A stretch of 64,000 nucleotides of DNA from Streptosporangium sp. NBC_01495. Its GTDB lineage: Bacteria; Actinomycetota; Actinomycetes; Streptosporangiales; Streptosporangiaceae. The position numbers and the translations under genes are program-made. The stretch's first letter is position 1. Each line of letters begins with the position of its first letter. Below, in pieces: positions 1-7,912 of this stretch. Location: positions 6,510,001 to 6,574,000 of the forward strand of contig NZ_CP109430.1 in NCBI RefSeq assembly GCF_036250735.1. Reading direction: 5' to 3'. The notes below the pieces were generated by a model. The model was not told the DNA's origin and did no database searches. It saw nothing but the letters and a program-made list of their open reading frames with translations.

Positions 1-3000
1 GTCCTGGGCGAGGACCGAGGCCGGAGGGGGTGGTGTCACCCAGTCCAGCCGGAACAGCGACTCCTTGCGCCGCGTCCGGGCGGCGGTGACCTGTTCCGCG
101 GACACCCGGCGGGCGAGGACCGACTCCACCGTCGCGACCGGTGCTCCCGTGACGTCGGCCAGGTACGCCGTCGTCGCGTCGGGCCCCGACGGCACGAGCC
201 TCACCCGCACCGACGACGCTCCCGCCGCGTGCAGCGAGACGTCCGTCCAGACGAAGGGAATCCAGGTTTCTCCCGCCGCCCGCCGCCCGCCCTCGTCGAG
301 GAGGGTGGCGTGCAGGGCCGCGTCCAGCAGTGCCGGGTGCAGTCCGAACCGTGCCGCGTCCGCCGCCGCGTGGTCGGGGAGCTCGACCTCGGCGAAGAGC
401 TCCTCACCGCGCCGCCACGCCGCCCGCAGCCCCTGGAACACCGGCCCGTAGGCGTAGCCGTGCTCGGCCAGCCGCTCGTACAGCGCGTCGAGCGGGACGG
501 GCACCGCGGCGGGCGGGGGCCAGGCGCTCAGGTCGGCCGGAATCGAGGCCGGGGCCGGGGTCAGCGTTCCTCCGGCGTGCCGCGTCCAGGGCGTGTCCGG
601 CGAGACGTTGTCCGCGCGGGAGTACACCGCCACCTGCCGGTTGCCCGCCTGGTCCGCCGCCTCCACCGTGACCTGCAGGTGAATGTCGCCGTCCTCGGGC
701 AGGACGAGCGGCGCGGCCAGGGTCAGCTCGGCCAGGGTGGGGCAGCCCACCTCGTCACCCGCGCGGACGGCCAGCTCGACGAACCCGGTGCCGGGGAACA
801 TCACCGCGCCCATCACCCGGTGGTCGGCCAGCCAGGGCTGCGTCTCCACGGACAACCGCCCGGTGAGCGTCACTCCACCGGAGCCCGCCATCGGCACCAT
901 GGCGTCGAAGAGGGGGTGCCCGAACGAGGGAGCCGCGGACGTGTCACTCCGCAGCCAGTAGCGCTGTCGTTGGAAGGGGTAGGTCGGCAGGTCGACCCGC
1001 CGAGCACCCGACCCGGTGAACATCGCCGGCCAATCGACCGTGACGCCTCGGGTCCACGCCTGACCCAGTCCACGGATCGTGGCTTCGACCTCGTCGTGAT
1101 CCTTACGCGCCAACGGAACGAACACGGCGTTCCGGGTCTCCATCGCCGACAGCGCCGGACTCGGCCCGGCTTCGATGAACGTGGTGACGCCCTCGGCCTC
1201 CAGGGTCCGCACCGCATCCCCGAACCGGACCGGCTCACGCACCTGCCGCACCCAGTACTCCGGCGACGCGATCTCCCCGGGGTCGGCGAGGTGACCGGTC
1301 AACGTCGACACCAGCGGAATGCGGGGGCGGTTCCACACCACCGATTCCAGGACCGTGCGGAACTCCGCCAGCATCGGATCCATCCGCGCCGAGTGGAAGG
1401 CGTGCGAGACCCGCAACCGCTTGACCCGGTATGCCCCGTCCAGTTGGTTCAGGAGCGCTTCGACCGCGTCCTCATCACCGGAGACCACCACCGAGACCGG
1501 GCCGTTGACCGCCGCCAACCCCACCCGCGCGTTCAGATACGGAGCGATGTCCGACTCCGAGGCAGCCACCGCCGCCATCGCCCCACCCGAGGCCAACCCC
1601 TGCATCAACCGGCCCCGCGCCTCCACCACCCGGCACGCATCCTCCAAAGACCACACCCCCGCCACATGAGCAGCGGCAATCTCTCCCACGGAGTGACCTC
1701 CGACGAAGTCCGGGGTCACTCCCCAGGACTCCAACAACCGGAAGAGGGCGACCTCGAACGCGAACAACCCCTGCTGGGCGTACATGGTCTGGTCGATCAG
1801 CTCCGAACCGCCGAACAGCACCTCCTTCACCGCTACCGGGCACGCCGCGTCGAACGCCTCCGCGAACACCGGGAACGCCGCATACAACCCCGACCCCATC
1901 CCGGCCCGCTGCGCCCCCTGCCCCGAGAACACCACCGCGTGGCGACCCCCGGCCACACCCTCCACCCCCGGAACAAACCCCGCCAGCTCACCACGACCCG
2001 GCCCACAGAACACCGCACGATGCTCCAAAACCGTCCGGGTCGTCGCCAGCGAGTACCCGATGTCCAGCGCGTCCCCCGTCCACGACGCCAACCGCGCGAC
2101 CTGCGCGCCCAACCCCTCAGCGGACTTGGCCGACACCACCCACGGCACCACCGGCAACACCCGCTCCACCACCCGCACGGCAGACTCCTCCACCACCCCC
2201 TCCACAATCACATGCGCATTCGTCCCACTGATCCCGAACGACGACACCCCCGCCCGACGCAGCCCCCCACGCTCCGGCCACGAACGAGACTCCGCCAACA
2301 GCTCCACCGCACCCGACGACCAGTCCACATGCGACGACGGCTCATCCACATGCAACGACCTCGGCATCACCCCATGCCGCATCGCCATCACCATCTTGAT
2401 CACACCCGCCACCCCCGCAGCAGCCTGCGTATGACCCAAATTCGACTTCACCGACCCCAACCACAACGGAACCGACCGACCCTGCCCATACGTCGCCAAC
2501 AACGCCTGCGCCTCAATCGGATCACCCAACGTCGTCCCCGTACCGTGCCCCTCCACCACATCCACATCGGCGGAACCCAGCCCCGCGTCGGCGAGGGCCG
2601 CGCGGATGACGCGCTCCTGGGAGGGGCCGTTCGGCGCGGTCATCGCGCTGCTGGCACCGTCCTGGTTGACCGCGCTGCCCCGTACCACCGCCAGCACCCG
2701 GTGACCGTTACGACGAGCGTCCGACAAACGCTCCAGCAGCAGGACACCCGCCCCCTCGGCCCAGCCCGTACCGTCGGCCGACGAGGAGTACGCCTTGCAC
2801 CGGCCGTCAGGAGAGAGGCCGCGCTGGCGGGAGAACATCACGAAGCTGTCCGGCAGCGCCATCACCGTCACGCCACCGGCCAGTGCCAGCGAGCACTCCT
2901 CATCGCGCAACGACCGGACCGCCAGATGCAGTGCCACGAGGGAGGAGGAGCAGGCGGTGTCCACCGTCACCGCCGGGCCCTCCAGACCGAAGGTGTAGGC

Positions 3001-3564
3001 CACCCGCCCGGAGACCACGCTGCCCGCGCTGCCGCCGCCGACATAACCGTCGAGTTCGGGGGGGACGTTGCCGACGCGGGAGGCGTAGTCGTGGTACATC
3101 ACCCCGGCGAACACCCCGGTGTCGCCGCCGCGCAGCGAGCCGGGGACGATGCCCGCGTTCTCGAACGCCTCCCACGAGGTCTCCAGCAAAAGCCGCTGCT
3201 GCGGATCCATCGCCAGCGCCTCGCGCGGGCTGATCCCGAAGAACGCCGGGTCGAACTCGGCCACGTCGTGCAGGAACCCGCCCTGCCGGGTGTAGGACCT
3301 GCCGGTGTGCTCCGGGTCCGGGTCGTAGAGATCGGGGTCCCAGCCCCGGTCGGTGGGAAAGTCCGAGACGGCGTCGGTACCGCCGGCCACCAGCCGCCAC
3401 AACTCCTCCGGCGAGGTCACCCCACCGGGGAACCGGCACCCCATCCCGATGATCGCGATGGGTTCGCGCTCGCGCTGCTCGGCCTCCGCCAGGCGGCGGC
3501 GGGTCTCCCGCAGGTCGGCGGTCGCACGCTTGAGGTAGTCGAGAAGTTTGGTCTCGTCTCCCAT
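1..3564 (-). CDS. Type I modular polyketide synthase, KS-AT-DH part (3' end outside window)
   Basis: One uninterrupted reading frame runs from the start to the window edge (about 1188 codons) with no stop, so the protein continues to the left. An N-terminal docking helix (LLDYLKRATADLRETRRRL) is followed by a ketosynthase from about residue 35, with active Cys near 205 in DTACSSS and the histidines of EGHGTGT and NLGHTQ. The acyltransferase has its active Ser near 625 in GHSVGE. The HAFH motif near 723 predicts malonyl-CoA loading. A dehydratase follows, with the HxxxGxxxxP motif near 915 (HRVMGAVMFP) and a DAALH motif near 1079; both catalytic residues are present. KR and ACP are expected beyond the edge. 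An ATG at 3570 overlaps the glycosyltransferase stop (TGATG); I prefer the ATG at 3564 because it stands about 9 nt after AGGAGG. The docking helix means it receives its chain from another PKS subunit. Confidence 0.93.
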   Translation of the reverse strand, partial: MGDETKLLDYLKRATADLRETRRRLAEAEQREREPIAIIGMGCRFPGGVTSPEELWRLVAGGTDAVSDFPTDRGWDPDLYDPDPEHTGRSYTRQGGFLHDVAEFDPAFFGISPREALAMDPQQRLLLETSWEAFENAGIVPGSLRGGDTGVFAGVMYHDYASRVGNVPPELDGYVGGGSAGSVVSGRVAYTFGLEGPAVTVDTACSSSLVALHLAVRSLRDEECSLALAGGVTVMALPDSFVMFSRQRGLSPDGRCKAYSSSADGTGWAEGAGVLLLERLSDARRNGHRVLAVVRGSAVNQDGASSAMTAPNGPSQERVIRAALADAGLGSADVDVVEGHGTGTTLGDPIEAQALLATYGQGRSVPLWLGSVKSNLGHTQAAAGVAGVIKMVMAMRHGVMPRSLHVDEPSSHVDWSSGAVELLAESRSWPERGGLRRAGVSSFGISGTNAHVIVEGVVEESAVRVVERVLPVVPWVVSAKSAEGLGAQVARLASWTGDALDIGYSLATTRTVLEHRAVFCGPGRGELAGFVPGVEGVAGGRHAVVFSGQGAQRAGMGSGLYAAFPVFAEAFDAACPVAVKEVLFGGSELIDQTMYAQQGLFAFEVALFRLLESWGVTPDFVGGHSVGEIAAAHVAGVWSLEDACRVVEARGRLMQGLASGGAMAAVAASESDIAPYLNARVGLAAVNGPVSVVVSGDEDAVEALLNQLDGAYRVKRLRVSHAFHSARMDPMLAEFRTVLESVVWNRPRIPLVSTLTGHLADPGEIASPEYWVRQVREPVRFGDAVRTLEAEGVTTFIEAGPSPALSAMETRNAVFVPLARKDHDEVEATIRGLGQAWTRGVTVDWPAMFTGSGARRVDLPTYPFQRQRYWLRSDTSAAPSFGHPLFDAMVPMAGSGGVTLTGRLSVETQPWLADHRVMGAVMFPGTGFVELAVRAGDEVGCPTLAELTLAAPLVLPEDGDIHLQVTVEAADQAGNRQVAVYSRADNVSPDTPWTRHAGGTLTPAPASIPADLSAWPPPAAVPVPLDALYERLAEHGYAYGPVFQGLRAAWRRGEELFAEVELPDHAAADAARFGLHPALLDAALHATLLDEGGRRAAGETWIPFVWTDVSLHAAGASSVRVRLVPSGPDATTAYLADVTGAPVATVESVLARRVSAEQVTAARTRRKESLFRLDWVTPPPPASVLAQD

Positions 3565-3569
3565 CGACA

Positions 3570-4847
3570 TCACCCTCCTGTGGTCGCGTGCCTGACGACC
3601 AGTTGTTCCAGCGTCGACACGACGTCTCCCGGGCTGGGTCTGGTCAGCATCTCCTTCTGGATCTGCGCCGCGCCCTCCTTGAACGACGGGTCGTCCAGCA
3701 GGCGGGCCAGATTCGACGTCAGCGTCTCGGGGGAGAGCTCCTCCGGTGCGATGAACAGCGCGGCGCCACGGTCCTCCAGGAGACGCGCCATCTGCGGCTC
3801 GCCCCACAGGTTGCCGGGGACCAGCAGTTGCGGCACGCCGTGGACGATGGCGGTGCCCATCGTGCTGGCGCCCAGGTGGTGCACGACGGCCGAGCAGCTG
3901 GGCAGCAGCGCGTTGAGCGGCACGAAGTCGTGCACGTGGACGTTGGCCGGAACGGAGGACACGCTCTCGAGCTGCTCGGCGTTCAGGGTCGCGATCACCT
4001 CGACGTCGAGCTCGGCCACCGCCTGGAGCAGCTCGCCGATCTGCATGTGGTGCAGGCCGACGTTGCGGGCCGTGACCCCGAAGGTGAGGCACACCCTTGG
4101 CGCGCGGGGAGGTTCGGCCAGCCAGTCCGGGATGGTCGAGGGCCCGTTGTAGGGCACGAAACGCACGGGGAGGACGGGCAGGTCGCCCGAGATCCGCATC
4201 CATGAGGGCAGCGGATCGATGGTGAGCTGACCGGTCACCATCTCCTCGTCGAACTCGTGCCCGAACGGGGCGAGCCTTCCGGCCAGCCAGTCGCCCATCG
4301 GGTCGTTCTGCGGCCCTTCGGGGTTCTGGGCACGGAGCCGGTGGAACAGCTCGCGCATCCTGGCGAAGTGGTCCATCCCGAACAGCATCCGGGCGTGGGC
4401 CGCGCCGGTGACCCTGGCCGCGACGGGACCGACGTAGGTCAGGGCGTCCCAGATGACCAGATCCGGCTTCCAGGACCGCGCGAAGCGGACGAGGTCGTCC
4501 AGCATCGCCTGGTTCGCCTGGTACTCGGAAATGAAACTGGAATACAGGCCGAGCGTGTCCCTGACGTATTCGAGTGTCAATTTCTCCGGCCGCGTCTCGG
4601 CGATGTCGTAACCCATCCGGTAAGGGGTGCCGTCATCGGGGAGTTGTTCCAGCATTTTCGCGTCATTGACCATGTCGATCTCGTCGCCGACGGAGACGGC
4701 CGTCAGTCCCGCCGCGAGAATGTCGGCCTGGATATTGGGCCGGCTGGCCACGCATACCTCATGGCCGGCGGCACGCAGTGCCCATGCGAGCGGAACCATG
4801 TTGTACAGGTGAGTACTTGCCGCGAAGGTCGTGAACAAAACACGCAC
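3570..4847 (-). CDS. Macrolide-type glycosyltransferase (DesVII/EryCIII-like)
   Basis: A 425-residue GT-B glycosyltransferase of the activator-dependent macrolide family, expected to move a deoxysugar from a dTDP-sugar to the polyketide. The N-terminus MRVLFTTFAASTHLYNMVPL is the typical acceptor-domain start. The C-terminal half carries the nucleotide-sugar site (VHHLGASTMGTAIVHGVPQL and the following PGNLWGEPQMA). The GTG start at 4847 is chosen because GGAGAG lies 4 nt upstream and the family alignment begins there. Its stop overlaps or nearly touches the PKS start, so the two are translationally coupled, with the glycosyltransferase first. EryCIII and DesVII need a P450-like helper (EryCII/DesVIII); none is in this window. 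The sugar is not predictable from the sequence. Confidence 0.9.
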   Translation of the reverse strand: MRVLFTTFAASTHLYNMVPLAWALRAAGHEVCVASRPNIQADILAAGLTAVSVGDEIDMVNDAKMLEQLPDDGTPYRMGYDIAETRPEKLTLEYVRDTLGLYSSFISEYQANQAMLDDLVRFARSWKPDLVIWDALTYVGPVAARVTGAAHARMLFGMDHFARMRELFHRLRAQNPEGPQNDPMGDWLAGRLAPFGHEFDEEMVTGQLTIDPLPSWMRISGDLPVLPVRFVPYNGPSTIPDWLAEPPRAPRVCLTFGVTARNVGLHHMQIGELLQAVAELDVEVIATLNAEQLESVSSVPANVHVHDFVPLNALLPSCSAVVHHLGASTMGTAIVHGVPQLLVPGNLWGEPQMARLLEDRGAALFIAPEELSPETLTSNLARLLDDPSFKEGAAQIQKEMLTRPSPGDVVSTLEQLVVRHATTGG

Positions 4848-5224
4848 GGATCTCTCCAACCCGACGATATAAAGGTTCGCGAATGCGGACGTCGCCGGCG
4901 GTTCGGCGCCTCGCGTTTGTCGCACTTCTCTCCAGGCGTACGTTACCGGCCGGACTGGTCGCCCCCTCACCCCTTAACGCCCCTTATCGTCCCCCTAAAC
5001 GCGCGAGTAGCGCGGTGAGGGCGCGTCGGTGACACATCGTGATCGCCGATCGGCGGCAAAAAATTCAATATGTTTCCGCGCAATCCAGCCGGGACATATC
5101 CGGGGTGCCCTCCTCACGGCATGCCGTTCTCGAGGGGCTGCCACGACCCCCGGCATTTGATGTACAAACGTATAAGACATTGGTATAGTTCGGCGGGGCA
5201 GCAGCCCGGACAACCGAGGGAGAG
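4848..5224. other. Divergent intergenic region between glycosyltransferase and MMPL genes
   Basis: No convincing gene in these 377 bp. The centre (about 5040-5100 and 5155-5195) is clearly richer in A/T than the flanks, as expected for the promoters of the leftward glycosyltransferase-PKS operon and the rightward exporter. A specific promoter candidate is listed separately. I could not assign the leftward promoter. Confidence 0.6.
5161..5189 (+). promoter_or_regulatory. Candidate housekeeping-sigma promoter of the MMPL exporter
   Basis: TGTACA (5161-5166) and TATAGT (5184-5189) are separated by 17 nt and resemble a -35/-10 pair; TGG directly before TATAGT gives a partial extended -10. The ATG lies 36 nt downstream of the -10 box, leaving room for a short leader with GAGGGAG as ribosome site. 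Pattern match only. Confidence 0.45.
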
Positions 5225-7420
5225 ATGACCGACGTGGCACGGTTCGCAGTACGTATGGCCAGGTGGAGCGCGACGCACCCCTGGCAGGCCATCGTCGGGT
5301 GGATCCTCTTCGTGGCGATCTGCATCACCGCGGGTTCGCTCGCGGGCACCCGGGGGACCGTCGACTCCGACTTCTGGACGGGAGAGTCGGGCCGGACGCA
5401 GGAGATCATCGCCACGGGCGGCTTCCCCAACCCGCCGGTCGAGAACGTGCTGATCACCGCACGGACCGGCACCCTGGACAAGGCCGCGGCCGACGCCGCC
5501 GCGCAGGACGTCACGCGGCGCATGGACGCGCTGCCCGAGGTCGCCGAGGTCGGCTCCCCCATCCCGTCGCCGGACGGCCAGGCCCTCCTCGTCACGGTCA
5601 CCATGCGCGCCGACCAGCAGTCGGCGGTCGAGCACGTCACGCCCCTCCTGGACGCCACCGCCGCCACCCAGTCCGCGTACCGCTCCCTCAGGGTCGAGCA
5701 GACCGGTGGCGTCACCATCGACAGCGGGATCTTCGACCAGGTCGCCAAGGACCTGGTGCTGGCCGAGCTGCTCACCGCCCCGGTGACGCTGGTGATCCTG
5801 CTGATCGCCTTCGGCGTCTTCGTCGCCGCGGCCGTGCCGCTGATCCTCGCCATCTCCTCGATCGTGGCGGCGATCGGCCTGTCCGCGCTGGCCTCGCACG
5901 TCTTCCCCGACGTCGGCATGGTCAACAACATCATCCTGTTGATGGGCATGGCGGTCGGCGTCGACTACTCGCTGTTCTACGTGAAGCGCGAGCGCGAGGA
6001 GCGCGCGAAGTCGGGCGGGAAGCTCGACTACGCGGCCTCGGTCGAGCTGGCCGCGGCCACCTCCGGCCACGCGATCCTCGTCTCCGCCTTCGCGGTGATC
6101 GTCTCGATGATGAGCCTCTACCTCGGCGGCATCGCGGTCTTCTCCTCGCTCGCCACCGGCTCGGTCATCGTCGTCGCCGTGGCCATGGTCGGCTCGCTCA
6201 CGGTGCTGCCGGCCCTGCTGGCCAAGCTCGGCCGCAGGCTCGACAGCCCCCGCGTCCCCTTCTTCGGCCGGTTCGGCGGGGAGAGCAGGGAGCCCCGGAT
6301 GTGGCGGGCGATGCTGCGCCCCGCGCTGCGGCACCCGGCGCTGACCTTCCTCGTCGCGACGGTGGCCATGCTGGCGCTGGCGCTTCCCGCCCTCAACCTC
6401 AAGCTGACCGCCGCGGGCCTCGACACCATGCCCCGGCAGATCGTCGCGATGCAGACCTACGACCGGCTGACCGAGGCCTTCCCCTCGGAGGGCGCGGCGC
6501 ACGTCGTCGCGGTGCGGGCCGAGGCCGCGCAGGCCGGCCAGGTCGGCGCGGCGCTGAGGGGGATCGTCCAGGACCTGCAGGGCAGTCCGCTCTTCGTCCC
6601 GGTCCCCGAGGCGAACGTCCGCGCGTCCACCGACGGCCGCGTGCACACGATCGACCTGGCCACCCCCTACACCGCCGACACCGCGAAGGCCGCGGAGTCA
6701 CTGAGGCGTCTCAAGGAGGTCGTCGCGGCCCGGATGGGCACGATCCCCGGCGCCGACCACGCGGTCGGCGGCGACGTCGCCAAGCACATCGACGAGGTCG
6801 ACATCCAGACGCAGCGAATGCCGTGGGTGGTGGGCTTCGTCCTGCTGCTGACTCTCCTGATCATGGTGGCGGCGTTCCGCTCCCTGGTCGTCGCCGTGAC
6901 CGCGATCCTGCTGAACATGCTCTCGGCCGCCGCCGCGTTCGGCGTGCTGGTGGCGGTGTTCCAGTACGAGTGGGCCGAGCAGCTCCTCGACTTCCGCTCC
7001 AACGGCGCCATCATCTCGTGGGTGCCGCTGTTCCTGTTCGTGGTGCTCTTCGGCCTCTCCATGGACTACCACGTCTTCCTGGTCAGCCGGATCAAGGAGG
7101 CCGCGGAACGCGAGGGGGTGACCACCCGCCAGGCGGTGGCGGACGGCATCGTCAGCTCCGCCGGAGTCGTGACCAGCGCCGCTGTGATCATGGTCTCGGT
7201 GTTCGTCTGCTTCGTCTTCCCGAGCATGGTCGAGCTCAAGCAGCTCGGGCTCTCGCTCGCGGTCGCCGTGCTTCTCGACGCGGTCGTCATCCGCATCCTC
7301 GTCCTGCCCTCCCTGATGGTGATGCTCGGCCGCTTCAACTGGTGGCCGTCCCGGCTGGGCCGGACCGTCGCGCCGGAGCCGACACCCGAGGAGCGGCCAC
7401 GGGTGACGCTACTGAAGTGA
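5225..7420 (+). CDS. MMPL/RND family transporter
   Basis: A 731-residue membrane protein with the two-fold RND layout: one N-terminal helix (IVGWILFVAICITAGSLAG), an extracytoplasmic loop, five to six helices (about 170-340), a second loop, and a final helix bundle (about 530-710). Both halves carry MMPL signature segments: GMAVGVDYSLFYVKRE in the first and GLSMDYHVFLVSRIKE in the second. These proteins export lipids or polyketides using the proton gradient (MmpL, ActII-3). Next to a PKS operon, it most likely exports the cluster product or gives self-resistance; that is inference. GAGGGAG supports the ATG start. No TetR gene is adjacent. Confidence 0.9.
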   Translation: MTDVARFAVRMARWSATHPWQAIVGWILFVAICITAGSLAGTRGTVDSDFWTGESGRTQEIIATGGFPNPPVENVLITARTGTLDKAAADAAAQDVTRRMDALPEVAEVGSPIPSPDGQALLVTVTMRADQQSAVEHVTPLLDATAATQSAYRSLRVEQTGGVTIDSGIFDQVAKDLVLAELLTAPVTLVILLIAFGVFVAAAVPLILAISSIVAAIGLSALASHVFPDVGMVNNIILLMGMAVGVDYSLFYVKREREERAKSGGKLDYAASVELAAATSGHAILVSAFAVIVSMMSLYLGGIAVFSSLATGSVIVVAVAMVGSLTVLPALLAKLGRRLDSPRVPFFGRFGGESREPRMWRAMLRPALRHPALTFLVATVAMLALALPALNLKLTAAGLDTMPRQIVAMQTYDRLTEAFPSEGAAHVVAVRAEAAQAGQVGAALRGIVQDLQGSPLFVPVPEANVRASTDGRVHTIDLATPYTADTAKAAESLRRLKEVVAARMGTIPGADHAVGGDVAKHIDEVDIQTQRMPWVVGFVLLLTLLIMVAAFRSLVVAVTAILLNMLSAAAAFGVLVAVFQYEWAEQLLDFRSNGAIISWVPLFLFVVLFGLSMDYHVFLVSRIKEAAEREGVTTRQAVADGIVSSAGVVTSAAVIMVSVFVCFVFPSMVELKQLGLSLAVAVLLDAVVIRILVLPSLMVMLGRFNWWPSRLGRTVAPEPTPEERPRVTLLK

Positions 7421-7492
7421 CAGACCGGCGATCTAGCGAGGGGGTTCCTTGAACCAGCCGCTCTCCACAGGTTCTCGACACGGAGGATTCGC

Positions 7493-7903
7493 GTGAGGCA
7501 CTCCGGGAGAATCCTCCGGTTCGACGGCATCAGCGGCTACGGCTCGATCGTCTCCGACGATGACGAGGAGATCCGTCTGCACGCGGCCGACCTGCGGGAT
7601 GACAAGTACCTGTTCGTTCCCGGAACCGAGGTCTCGTTCGAGATCGAGGAGAGCGGCCACGGGTTGAAGGCGTACGACGTGGCCCTCGCCGGTTCCACCG
7701 GGGGGCCGGTGCTGTACGTGCTGTCGAGCAGGCGGGAGGAGGCCGAGGAGGACCTCTGCGACGTCCTGCCCCGGAGCGAGTTCCTCCGGGAGATCACCGA
7801 GGTGATCGTCGTCGCGGTGCCCTCGCTCAGCGCCAGGCAGATCCTCCAGCTGCGCGCGCACCTGGCGAGGTTCGCCCTGTCGCATCACTGGATAGAGGGC
7901 TGA
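7493..7903 (+). CDS. Cold-shock-domain protein with C-terminal helical extension
   Basis: A 136-residue protein. Residues 1-65 resemble a cold-shock (OB-fold) domain: GRILRFDGISGYGSIV matches the strand carrying RNP1, HAADL the RNP2 region, and GLKAYDVAL the last strand. The aromatic RNP residues are only partly kept (GYGSI in place of GYGFI), so nucleic-acid binding may be altered. Residues 80-136 form an acidic helical part (SARQILQLRAHLARFALSHHWIEG) absent from plain CspA. The GTG start has GGAGGA about 5 nt upstream. It lies 72 bp after the exporter and ends 10 bp before the convergent LAL gene. Role unknown; a post-transcriptional regulator of the cluster is a guess. Confidence 0.75.
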   Translation: MRHSGRILRFDGISGYGSIVSDDDEEIRLHAADLRDDKYLFVPGTEVSFEIEESGHGLKAYDVALAGSTGGPVLYVLSSRREEAEEDLCDVLPRSEFLREITEVIVVAVPSLSARQILQLRAHLARFALSHHWIEG

Positions 7904-7912
7904 GTGCCCGGT

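Noticed and set aside
229..4152. A 1307-codon open frame on the plus strand across the PKS and glycosyltransferase genes
   Set aside because: It is the antisense of clearly functional PKS and glycosyltransferase sequence; its composition (Arg/His/Pro-rich) is typical of high-GC shadow frames.
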